Below are positions 1 through 7,356 of a stretch of DNA of 19,572 bases, one piece after another. Positions within the stretch are counted from its first letter, which is position 1, and each line of letters begins with the position of its first letter. The translations under genes and the position numbers were made by a program. This DNA comes from JAYSRU01 sp043720875 (GTDB taxonomy: Bacteria; Bacteroidota; Bacteroidia; Flavobacteriales_D; Crocinitomicaceae), in contig JAYSRU010000026.1 of NCBI GenBank assembly GCA_043720875.1, positions 1 to 19,572 of the forward strand, read 5' to 3'. The notes under the pieces are model-generated. The model worked only from the letters and a program-made list of their open reading frames with translations. It was not told the origin of the DNA and did not search any database.

Positions 1-2899
1 AATTGCGTTTAGATTTTAATTTCCAGTTCCCCAAAGAAACAGGACTGCTCGAATAGTTATGTAATTCTATCCAATTCCCTCCGTTAATACTCGAATCGCA
101 GTTGTAATTTATTTCTGAAATGGTTAACTCCAGTGGTACAGCAACACCATAGAATAATGCAGTGAAGTTTTCATCGGTGTTTATATTCATATTCAATGAA
201 ATATTGCCTAAACTATCTACCGGTATGATCGAATTTCCTGCCCATGCGTTGAAAACGAAACCAGGATTAGCAACAGCAGTTATCACAACTGGGTTACCAT
301 CAAAATACACACCAGTCCAAGGTAATGTTGGCGGTACAATGGTAGATATTTTGATATATCCTGCACCTGCGGGTGAAACATTTAACGTAACATCAACTGT
401 TTTTACAAGCGAATATTCAGCAACCATTTGATTACGCACAGTTCCGTTGCGTAAACCAAATTGGTTCAGCATTGCACCCCGGATAGCCGAATAAGTTGCC
501 ATTCCTCCAGAAATATCACCAGTCCATTTTTGAAAATGTTTAGGTAATTCAGGTAAAAGCTGATTATACATACTATTCACGATGGGTATATAGGTGTTCA
601 CTTCTAACGCAGTGTTCATTAAATCTGCAAATCTATTGATGAAATAGTTTTTAAACTGTGCGTTCTGAATTAGTCCGTCATAAATAGTCCAGAAAGGATT
701 TGGTTGGTTGTTGTATCTAAAATAGTCAAATATATTAGTATTTTCATCACTCCAACCTGCCAAGCCAAGTTCCATGTCTTGTAAACCAAATCTCCATTTA
801 TTTCCTTGAGTTCTGGTTCTGGAAATTTTCATGTTATTATATATCCAATCGGTGTTTGCAAACCAATTTTCTCCAACAATATAATCTGTGAAATTGTATA
901 AATCTAACTTAGCATTGCTTTTTTCAAAATAATCTGGTGCAGCAGCGGGGTAAGAGGATACAAAATCTCGCATGTTATAAAAACCAGTATCCGAACCTTG
1001 AGACACCCTTAAAATTCCTGGGCCATAAAAATAGCTCATTGCGAGCAAATCTAAACTGTCTTGATTGTTGCCAAAATTGTTTTCGTAATAAGATGCTTTA
1101 GTTTTCTCTCTTAATTCGTACACCCCAAAATACTCACCGTTTAGATACACGATAACAGGTGTGTAAGCTTGATGTGGTGCAAAGGTTTCTCCCATCATTC
1201 TCATGAAGGTTGCATCTTTTTGTGGATATTGATTCCAGTAATTACTTCCGTTTCTTAAGTAGAATGAATAAAATTTATCAATGAAAGGCTTCTCAGGAAT
1301 CATCGGATAATTAATAGGCGCGCCTTCGCCAAATGTAGAATTAGCAGGTTCAAGGGTTACGCTATGTTGCGGATTAGATCTACTTCCTCCAGCTCCACCG
1401 TCAGGTTTAATAGATGATTTTGATTCAAACAATTTTACTCCGTTTACATCGAAGTATTCCATGAAGCATGGTTTTTTCCAATCAGACCATGAATTGTCAA
1501 AAATTCCAGAAGCCCCATATAAGTCAATGCTATCTATAGAAATTGCAATTACGGGTAGGGTGTAATCATCCAAGAAGAAGTAAGATTCTGTTACCGTTGA
1601 ACTCGGGAGAACATTGGAACTAATAGGAAAGCATCTTACTTTTAATACGGTATTTGCATTTAGTGTAATTGCTCCTGTGTAAAGTGGAGAACTTATATTG
1701 GGTACTTCACCATCGGTGCTGTAACGCAATACTCCACCGGTTATAGAATTATTAATAGCTGTTGTTACTATAGAACTGGTATAAAATCCACCATTAAAGG
1801 TAATGCTTGGTTTTGGTTCAAATGATAGAAATCCAGCAGACGTATTGTTCGTAGCGCTAGGCGTTGGGGTTTGAAATATGAAGTTACTAGCCGTGCCATC
1901 TGTTAGTTTTCCGTAAGACATATTTGCCTCCATATACGGAACAACTAATGAGTCGATAATAGTTCCTGATGGGTTTGACAAATAAAGCGCTTCACCGTCA
2001 GATTTTATCGTGAAGTTGGTTTCAAACATACTAGAAGTAGCAGCATTGAAATAAGGGTGTATAGTTCCTGAAAATAGAGTAGTTGCGTCCTTTATTCCGA
2101 AAGATAAATAAGGAATAAGTGTTAAGTCGGATGACCCGGGGCTCGAATTATGAACCTCTATTGATAATACATTTAAACCATTTTTAAGGGCTAAATTTGC
2201 GGTAGCTTTATCAATTACAAATTGAGTAATTCCATTACCTTGATAAATATTTGCTTCGTGGTCTGAGGATAAATCGTTCCAAAGTGGAGGAGAGGAAGTT
2301 AGTCCTGAACGTGCGATTTCTATCCCGTTTAGATATGCGACAAATCCGTCATCAAAATCAATATCCAGATACGTAGTTTCAATTTTTGAAGTATCTGTTA
2401 TGTTAAATTGCAATCTCGTATAGATACTAATTGTTGGGTTCGGTACTGTTGTAATATCGTCACCATCACCATAACCAATTCCTAATGTTGCGTTTGTCCA
2501 AGAAGATGCATTAAATAGTGGGGTGTACCAATTGGTGGCAGTTAAGGCGTTCGGAACTAAATAAACCCAACTATCTGTTGGGGAGACAGCAGTTTCAAAA
2601 TGATCAATTACGGGAAAAAAATTGTTGCCAGAAGCAAGAATCGTTAAGAATGAACCTGCACCAAGAACACTGTTTGGAAAAACCCATTTTAGGGGTTCAT
2701 TTCTTTTATCTGAGATTCCGTAACCAACTAGATTAGTTGGGGTTCCATTTGCATTGTATAGTTCAATCCAATCTGGAGTTTCTTGATTCGCTGTAATTAG
2801 AGTAGATCCATTTTTATTAGACGCTTCATTCATGAATATTTGTGAAAAACAGAATGTTGCTATAAAAACAGCGTGTAGTGTGAGTATTATTTTTAGCAT
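1..2899 (-). CDS. Secreted multidomain CotH-kinase-like protein with lamin-tail domains (3' end outside window)
   Basis: The frame from ATG at 2899 stays open to the left edge: 966 codons and no stop, so the C-terminus is missing. It starts with a signal peptide (MLKIILTLHAVFIATFCFSQ). My domain reading, approximate residues: lamin-tail-like 20-95 (PDWIELYN); galactose-binding-like sandwich 125-275 (DDGFVAYLNGIEIARS); a second lamin-tail half 296-350 (EALYLSNPSGTIIDSLV); chitobiase C-terminal/Fn3-like 353-436 (LRYSTDGEVP); CotH kinase-like 443-790, with NGEYFGVYELREKT near 585 and WRFGLQDMELGL near 700; a divergent InlB-like repeat 833-913; and another lamin-tail start from 925 (NWIELHNYSSSPVSLGNW). 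CotH proteins are known as atypical protein kinases of spore coats; in Bacteroidota this lamin-tail/CotH layout is common in large secreted proteins of unknown substrate. A type IX secretion tail would lie beyond the edge. Family call fairly sure; kinase activity unproven. Confidence 0.85.
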   Translation of the reverse strand, partial: MLKIILTLHAVFIATFCFSQIFMNEASNKNGSTLITANQETPDWIELYNANGTPTNLVGYGISDKRNEPLKWVFPNSVLGAGSFLTILASGNNFFPVIDHFETAVSPTDSWVYLVPNALTATNWYTPLFNASSWTNATLGIGYGDGDDITTVPNPTISIYTRLQFNITDTSKIETTYLDIDFDDGFVAYLNGIEIARSGLTSSPPLWNDLSSDHEANIYQGNGITQFVIDKATANLALKNGLNVLSIEVHNSSPGSSDLTLIPYLSFGIKDATTLFSGTIHPYFNAATSSMFETNFTIKSDGEALYLSNPSGTIIDSLVVPYMEANMSYGKLTDGTASNFIFQTPTPSATNNTSAGFLSFEPKPSITFNGGFYTSSIVTTAINNSITGGVLRYSTDGEVPNISSPLYTGAITLNANTVLKVRCFPISSNVLPSSTVTESYFFLDDYTLPVIAISIDSIDLYGASGIFDNSWSDWKKPCFMEYFDVNGVKLFESKSSIKPDGGAGGSRSNPQHSVTLEPANSTFGEGAPINYPMIPEKPFIDKFYSFYLRNGSNYWNQYPQKDATFMRMMGETFAPHQAYTPVIVYLNGEYFGVYELREKTKASYYENNFGNNQDSLDLLAMSYFYGPGILRVSQGSDTGFYNMRDFVSSYPAAAPDYFEKSNAKLDLYNFTDYIVGENWFANTDWIYNNMKISRTRTQGNKWRFGLQDMELGLAGWSDENTNIFDYFRYNNQPNPFWTIYDGLIQNAQFKNYFINRFADLMNTALEVNTYIPIVNSMYNQLLPELPKHFQKWTGDISGGMATYSAIRGAMLNQFGLRNGTVRNQMVAEYSLVKTVDVTLNVSPAGAGYIKISTIVPPTLPWTGVYFDGNPVVITAVANPGFVFNAWAGNSIIPVDSLGNISLNMNINTDENFTALFYGVAVPLELTISEINYNCDSSINGGNWIELHNYSSSPVSLGNWKLKSKRN

Positions 2900-2921
2900 A
2901 ATTTTTAACGTGTTAACCTAA

Positions 2922-2952
2922 CAAACTTAACTTAAACTTTCGAATAAATCAA
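2922..2952 (-). promoter_or_regulatory. Bacteroidota-type promoter for the CotH-like gene
   Basis: On the minus strand, TTG (2952-2950) is followed after 20 bases by TAAGTTTG (2929-2922), an exact match to the Bacteroidota sigma-70 consensus TAnnTTTG. Transcription would start near 2916, giving a leader of roughly 17 bases before the ATG at 2899. The same TTG-N20-TAAGTTTG arrangement precedes the lipoprotein gene at 11403. Confidence 0.6.
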
Positions 2953-3015
2953 TTAATTACAACCTAAAATCGTTAAGGCGTAATAAGAAGTCTAGTGAAG
3001 TTTTAAACGTTGAAG

Positions 3016-4404
3016 TTAATTGGAGCTTGAAAGCAACAGGAAGTTGATGCTTTCAATTAAAATATTTTTGTTTTTATTAAACAAAATTGAAGATTTTAGC
3101 AAGGCTTCTTCGTTGTTGATTCGTGTGATTTGCAAGTCAATATTTTCGGTGCCTTCAAAGAACGTTTTCCCCGCTTTGAATTGAGGAAAATTTTCAATTA
3201 AAGCAATGATTAATCCTTTGCCTTGAACGGTTGTCAGCTTCTTTAAATCTCCTTGAATGTGAAGCAAAACAGATTTATTATTGGCTGAAATTTTAGGATT
3301 CGGGTCCTCTCCCATGTAAATAGTTTTTGCGTCTATTTGTTTTAAGTGATATTTTAAGTTTCCAAAATCTATTTCGTTGTTAGAGATTTTAACTTTTAAT
3401 CCATCTTGTATTTTTACATTCTTTTCTAAATCTTCAATAAGGCAAGTGTCTGTAAATTCGAGCAACAAATCCATACGAGGTATTCCGAGCATGCCTGATG
3501 TGTTTTTCCCAAGCGAAAACCCAGTATAATTCATGGAGAATGAATTAACGTGAGGGATGTTGAGCCCAATGCGTGTAAGATAATTTTGAAGTGAATCGTT
3601 GATGCTTTGCGTCATCAAACTTGTTCCGATTTGTATTCCCCTTTTCCCTAGTGCATAATGAGCTTTGGAATTATGCGCTTGGTAAGTTTTCGAAAGTACT
3701 GCGTTTCCAATCAATTCAATCGTATTTCGGTTAAGGTTTAAGTCGTATGACGCGGTTGATATAGGTCCTTGAGCCAAATGATGAGTAACCTTAACAACTG
3801 TTTTCTTCTTGAATTTTTTGGTGTTGGCAAATGTATGACCAGATTCATTAAAAAGTAATTTTATATAGGCTAACATCATTTTTTTGTTAGGTAGAATGTC
3901 GATTTGTTTTCCTTTGGACGTGAGTTTCGTTCCTAAATTACACGTCAAAATAACACCTACATTGCCTTTACGGAATCCAACTTGTTTGTTGGTCAATACT
4001 TCAGCCAGGTTCCTGTCCCAAAGACTAGTTTGCGTAATATTAAATAGTAAGCCTAAGTAGGCGCTGTCTTTACCTGAAGCGGCTGTCGTAAACAAAACAA
4101 CTTTGCTTAAAGAATTTACTCCCAATGAAAGGATTGTCTTTTTGTTCTTAAAATCTTCAGAACTTAACCTCATTCTTTGGAGGAGTTCAGAATTTTCATT
4201 TTCAAATAATAAAGAAAATGAAGTTTCTCCAACTAACTTGCGCGCATCAACGATGGCTGTCGAAGTAGTGTTGTTTGGAATGAAATTAAGATTATCGTCT
4301 TCAGGTGTCATTAAAACGAGTGAACTCAAAAAATAAGAGCCCCAACAAAACGCAAGAAGTCCGATAATTAATAACGCTGAAGTTTTTTTTGTTGGTTTAT
4401 TCAC
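3016..4404 (-). CDS. Membrane-anchored protein of unknown function (GTG start)
   Basis: I do not recognise the family. From GTG at 4404 the product has 462 residues: a short basic N-terminus (VNKPTKKTS), one hydrophobic segment at about residues 9-32 (ALLIIGLLAFCWGSYFLSSL), then a long region of mixed beta-like character with no Cys-rich or catalytic motif I can name. The likely topology is an inner-membrane anchor with a large periplasmic domain, which is an inference. An in-frame ATG at 4515 would add 37 non-hydrophobic residues and overlap the divergent acyltransferase start by 67 bases; the next in-frame Met lies after the hydrophobic segment. GTG is therefore the best start. An out-of-frame ATG-CTG-TGA immediately overlaps it. 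Some resemblance to membrane-anchored DUF3352-type proteins is possible but unsupported. Confidence 0.6.
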   Translation of the reverse strand: MNKPTKKTSALLIIGLLAFCWGSYFLSSLVLMTPEDDNLNFIPNNTTSTAIVDARKLVGETSFSLLFENENSELLQRMRLSSEDFKNKKTILSLGVNSLSKVVLFTTAASGKDSAYLGLLFNITQTSLWDRNLAEVLTNKQVGFRKGNVGVILTCNLGTKLTSKGKQIDILPNKKMMLAYIKLLFNESGHTFANTKKFKKKTVVKVTHHLAQGPISTASYDLNLNRNTIELIGNAVLSKTYQAHNSKAHYALGKRGIQIGTSLMTQSINDSLQNYLTRIGLNIPHVNSFSMNYTGFSLGKNTSGMLGIPRMDLLLEFTDTCLIEDLEKNVKIQDGLKVKISNNEIDFGNLKYHLKQIDAKTIYMGEDPNPKISANNKSVLLHIQGDLKKLTTVQGKGLIIALIENFPQFKAGKTFFEGTENIDLQITRINNEEALLKSSILFNKNKNILIESINFLLLSSSN

Positions 4405-4448
4405 AGCATAAAGATAGTAGTTCTTATTGAAATGTATAATTTTACGGC

Positions 4449-5006
4449 ATGAGTAAATTATTGTTTTTTGTTTTTTACACCATGCGTGGGTGGAAACTGA
4501 TGCCGAATGCGCCACGTGATGTAGATAAAGCAGTTGTAATTATGGGGCCTCATACCTCAAATTGGGATTTTATTATGGGTGTAGTTGGTTTTGCCAAATA
4601 TGGTTTGAATGGTAAATATTTAATTAAAAGTGACCTATTCTTCTTTCCATTGGGTTGGTTTTTAAAAGCAATTGGTGGTATTCCAATAAATCGAAAATCA
4701 AAAAATAATTTTACAGATCAAGCTGTTGCATTGTTTGAAAAAAACAAACGCTTACATTTGGTATTTACTCCAGAGGGGACACGAAGCTACAATGAACAAT
4801 GGAAAAAAGGATTTTACCACATTGCATTAAAAGCAAAAGTTCCGATTTTTATAGGATTTTTGGATTATGAAAAGAAAATTGGGGGCTTCCATGGATTATT
4901 TCAACCAACCGGAAAAATTGATCAAGATATCCGAGATCTGAAATTGATATTATCACAGTATAAAGGTAAGTATCCGGAAAAAGGAATCTTTCCTGCAACA
5001 AAATGA
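4449..5006 (+). CDS. 1-acyl-glycerol-3-phosphate acyltransferase-like protein (PlsC family)
   Basis: A 185-residue protein of the PlsC/lysophospholipid acyltransferase superfamily, which transfers acyl groups to lysophospholipids or related acceptors at the inner membrane. The catalytic HX4D motif is HTSNWD (His35-Asp40). The acceptor-binding motif is FTPEGTR (residues 106-112, Glu109), and GGIPINR (76-82) fits the second conserved block. The length matches the short Bacteroidota members, which lack the extra N-terminal membrane helix of E. coli PlsC (about 245 residues), so the acceptor may differ from lysophosphatidic acid. The ATG at 4449 gives the usual MSK...RGWK N-terminus. It is divergent from the membrane protein at 4404 (44 bases between starts) and convergent with the small Cys-rich gene (16 bases between stops). 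Fold and motifs are clear; the exact substrate is not. Confidence 0.85.
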   Translation: MSKLLFFVFYTMRGWKLMPNAPRDVDKAVVIMGPHTSNWDFIMGVVGFAKYGLNGKYLIKSDLFFFPLGWFLKAIGGIPINRKSKNNFTDQAVALFEKNKRLHLVFTPEGTRSYNEQWKKGFYHIALKAKVPIFIGFLDYEKKIGGFHGLFQPTGKIDQDIRDLKLILSQYKGKYPEKGIFPATK

Positions 5007-5022
5007 TACAAAATCTAATTAA

Positions 5023-5211
5023 CTATTTCTTTTTTAGTGTTCCAGTTTTTTTATCAAATCCATAAGGACAATGTTTACATCCGCTTTTACAACAGTGCCC
5101 CCTTTTTAAATGATACTTTTCTGTAAAAACTACATATCCATCTTCGTTAACGTAAAATTCGTCAGGATCTAAATGTGATCGCTTTGAAAATCCACTCATA
5201 CTATCAGGCAT
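5023..5211 (-). CDS. Small Cys-rich DUF5522-like protein
   Basis: A 62-residue protein from ATG at 5211. The first half carries an acidic patch (HLDPDEFYVNEDGYVVFTEKYH). It is followed by GHCCKSGCKHCPYGF with Cys40, Cys41, Cys45 and Cys48, a CC-x3-C-x2-C set suited to binding a metal or iron-sulfur cluster. This agrees with my memory of the DUF5522 family, whose function is unknown. An upstream in-frame ATG at 5259 would overlap the divergent PLP-enzyme gene by 35 bases and adds a poorly conserved-looking stretch, so I prefer 5211; 5199 is also possible. The mature starts of the two divergent genes lie 13 bases apart. A candidate minus-strand promoter, TTG at 5242-5240 and TAAGTTTA at 5218-5211 (one mismatch, 21-base spacer), would give almost no leader. 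Confidence 0.7.
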   Translation of the reverse strand: MPDSMSGFSKRSHLDPDEFYVNEDGYVVFTEKYHLKRGHCCKSGCKHCPYGFDKKTGTLKKK

Positions 5212-5224
5212 AAACTTATAATTT

Positions 5225-6154
5225 ATGATAAAATTAATGCAATTATTTGATGTCAGCAACTCTAAAATGGAAGAATTGCACCTTGACGAACTTAAAAAAA
5301 GGAATATTAAGTTGTTTGTTAAACGTGATGATTTAATAGATCCTTATGTGTCAGGGAATAAGTGGAGGAAATTAAAATTTAACATTGAAATCGCGCAGCT
5401 TAAAAAATCTGAAGCTATTCTGACTTTTGGTGGTGCTTTTTCCAATCATTTGCTCGCAACTGCTGCCGCTTGTGCAAAAGCTGGAATTCGTTCCATCGGC
5501 ATTGTACGAGGCGAAGAACTTAATAGCGATTCCAATGCGTGTTTACAGGATTGTGCCAATTTTGGTATGGAATTCAAATTTGTGGATAGAAGTGAATATA
5601 TGCTTAGAGGTGATGCGAGTTATAAGGCCGATCTTCAAGCCGAATTTCCTAATTCGTATTTGATTCCTGAAGGTGGTGCAAATTATTATGGTTTAATGGG
5701 TTGCGCTGAAATTTGGAAAGAAATAACTGTTCGAGTCGACCATATCTTTACTGCTGCAGGAACAGGTACAACCGCTGCAGGTCTTTTATTGGGCAAGCCG
5801 AAAGACACACAAGTACATTTAGTCTCTGCTTTAAAAGGTAATTTTCAGTTGAAACAAGTGCAGGAGTTACTGTTTTCTTGTTTTTTAGAAGACGAATTGA
5901 AGGAGGAACTGTTGAATGATTTGAATATTTATGAAAATTATCATTTTGGAGGGTATGCCAAAACTACACCAGCGCTATTCGACTTTATTGGGGAAGTAAA
6001 GAAGAATGTACATCTGGAGCTAGATCCAGTGTATACTGGTAAAACGTTCTATGCGATGTTAGAAGAGGTGCGGTCTAGTGCGCGTTACAGTAATTCAAAC
6101 ATATGCTTTCTGCACACTGGAGGATTACTGGGTTCTAGAGGTTATCAACAATGA
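5225..6154 (+). CDS. PLP-dependent D-cysteine desulfhydrase / ACC deaminase-family enzyme
   Basis: A 309-residue fold-type II PLP enzyme. SGNKWRKLKF holds the probable Schiff-base Lys46, FGGAFSNH (68-75) stacks against and anchors the cofactor region, and AAGTGTTAAG near residues 176-186 is the phosphate-binding loop. Automatic annotation usually calls this family 1-aminocyclopropane-1-carboxylate deaminase. However, the positions that in ACC deaminase carry Glu (VYEGK) and Leu (near HLGG) are Thr271 (VYTGK) and Thr298 (FLHTGG) here, as I recall for D-cysteine desulfhydrases. I therefore favour release of pyruvate, sulfide and ammonia from D-cysteine or a related small D-amino acid. Starts at 5225 (MIKLMQLF) or 5237 are both possible. 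The glucosaminidase gene follows on the same strand after a short gap, possibly in the same transcript. Confidence 0.8.
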   Translation: MIKLMQLFDVSNSKMEELHLDELKKRNIKLFVKRDDLIDPYVSGNKWRKLKFNIEIAQLKKSEAILTFGGAFSNHLLATAAACAKAGIRSIGIVRGEELNSDSNACLQDCANFGMEFKFVDRSEYMLRGDASYKADLQAEFPNSYLIPEGGANYYGLMGCAEIWKEITVRVDHIFTAAGTGTTAAGLLLGKPKDTQVHLVSALKGNFQLKQVQELLFSCFLEDELKEELLNDLNIYENYHFGGYAKTTPALFDFIGEVKKNVHLELDPVYTGKTFYAMLEEVRSSARYSNSNICFLHTGGLLGSRGYQQ

Positions 6155-6208
6155 TTTTTTGAGTTATTAACAATTTGTGTAACAAACGAGCAGGAGTTGC
6201 GTATTACC

Positions 6209-7162
6209 ATGACAAATTCAAGCGTCATGAAAAAGTTTATCGTTATTTTCTATTTTGTAAGTATGTTCTTTTCAGTTGCTTTTGGAAACAAAATCCATGA
6301 GGCATACATCAGTAAATGGCAAGCCGTTGCAGTGCAACACATGATCAACTATAAAATTCCTGCAAGTATTACTTTGGCGCAAGGTATTCTAGAAAGTGGG
6401 TACGGCGAATCTATATTGGCAACAGAATCGAATAATCATTTTGGAATCAAATGCGGTGCAAACTGGACGGGCGATAAATCGTTTAAAGACGATGATAAAG
6501 CAAACGAATGTTTTCGTAAATATGATCAGGCTGAGCAATCGTTTGAAGATCATGCTGCCTTTTTGAAATCAAAAGATCGTTATGCAAAGTTATTTACTTA
6601 TGATGTGAAAGACTATCAGTCTTGGGCGAAGGGTTTGAAAGCCGCAGGTTACGCAACACATCCTGAATATGCTCAAAAATTAATCGATCTAATCGAAAAA
6701 CATAAGCTTCAAGAATTTGATAAGAGTTCAACCGAAACTAACTTTACATCAATAGATTCTGGGAAGAAGGAAGATAAAGCAACTAGCAATGTTAAACTAA
6801 GTTCAAGTTTACATCAGGTGGCTGTACATAAAAATAAAGTCAAATATATTGTAGTTAAAAAAGGAGATACATTTTTTAGAATAGCGGAAGAATTCAACAT
6901 GGGTTTATGGCAATTATACAAATACAATGATTTTGGAGAAAAGAAAGATGTGTTAGTTGAAGGAGATATTGTTTACCTGCAACCAAAGAAAAGGAAGTCA
7001 AAAAATGCAGATAAAAAAGAATTGACTTTGTCAAAATCAGTCGACTTACGAACTGTTTCTCAAACGGAAGCAATTAAATTATCATCCTTATTAGCTATGA
7101 ATCCTACATTAAGTAGTGCTGATGAGCAAATAAAAAAAGGAACAAAGATTAAATTAAGATAG
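6209..7162 (+). CDS. Secreted N-acetylglucosaminidase (GH73) with LysM
   Basis: A peptidoglycan hydrolase of 317 residues if started at ATG 6209. A signal peptide (MKKFIVIFYFVSMFFSVAFG) leads into a glucosaminidase domain at about residues 30-165. This has the catalytic Glu62 within LAQGILESGYGES, and NHFGIKC and YATHPEYAQKLI as further family blocks. A linker rich in Ser, Lys and Thr follows. One clear LysM lies at about 210-260 (YIVVKKGDTFFRIAEEF), and a degenerate second LysM-like stretch closes the protein (LLAMNPTLSSADEQIKKGTKIKL). It probably cleaves GlcNAc-MurNAc bonds in the periplasm during growth or division. A purine-rich AGGAG at 6192-6196 sits 12 bases before ATG 6209; ATG 6227 starts directly at MKKF and is an equally fair choice. 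TTG 6197 abuts the AGGAG and is unlikely. Confidence 0.88.
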   Translation: MTNSSVMKKFIVIFYFVSMFFSVAFGNKIHEAYISKWQAVAVQHMINYKIPASITLAQGILESGYGESILATESNNHFGIKCGANWTGDKSFKDDDKANECFRKYDQAEQSFEDHAAFLKSKDRYAKLFTYDVKDYQSWAKGLKAAGYATHPEYAQKLIDLIEKHKLQEFDKSSTETNFTSIDSGKKEDKATSNVKLSSSLHQVAVHKNKVKYIVVKKGDTFFRIAEEFNMGLWQLYKYNDFGEKKDVLVEGDIVYLQPKKRKSKNADKKELTLSKSVDLRTVSQTEAIKLSSLLAMNPTLSSADEQIKKGTKIKLR

Positions 7163-7215
7163 TTTACAACTGTCATTTTACATAAGTAAATGGCGGTTAA
7201 ATAAGTTGAATTCTT

Positions 7216-7248
7216 AACCTGTTGCTAATTAAGTGACAGGTTTTTTTT
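7216..7248 (+). terminator. Rho-independent terminator after the glucosaminidase gene
   Basis: AACCTGT (7216-7222) pairs with ACAGGTT (7236-7242). The stem can be extended inward by two G-U pairs and a C-G to leave a 7-base loop. A run of eight T (7241-7248) follows. Confidence 0.8.
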
Positions 7249-7301
7249 GTTCAATTAGCTATGTTATTAAAAGTTAGCTTTCCAATAATATTTGTTCATT
7301 T

Positions 7302-7335
7302 TTGACAATTATCAATGAACTAAAGTGTATTTTAG
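7302..7335 (+). promoter_or_regulatory. Candidate promoter for the 510-residue protein gene
   Basis: TTG at 7302-7304 and TATTTTAG at 7328-7335 (one mismatch to TAnnTTTG) with a 23-base spacer, ahead of the ATG at 7357. It sits just after the preceding terminator, where a promoter is expected, but the match is imperfect and the spacer is at the long end. Confidence 0.35.
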
Positions 7336-7356
7336 AACTTTGAAACCTCTTTTAAT

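Noticed and set aside
162..431. An 89-codon plus-strand frame at the left end
   Set aside because: It is antisense to the open minus-strand CotH-like frame, whose translation shows recognisable domains throughout; the plus frame shows none.
4405..4515. N-terminal extension of the membrane protein to ATG 4515
   Set aside because: The added residues look random, precede the hydrophobic segment and overlap the start of the divergent acyltransferase gene.
7174..7192. Inverted repeat CATTTTACATAAGTAAATG after the glucosaminidase gene
   Set aside because: A/T-rich stem with a bulge and no T-run; likely incidental next to the stronger hairpin at 7216-7248.
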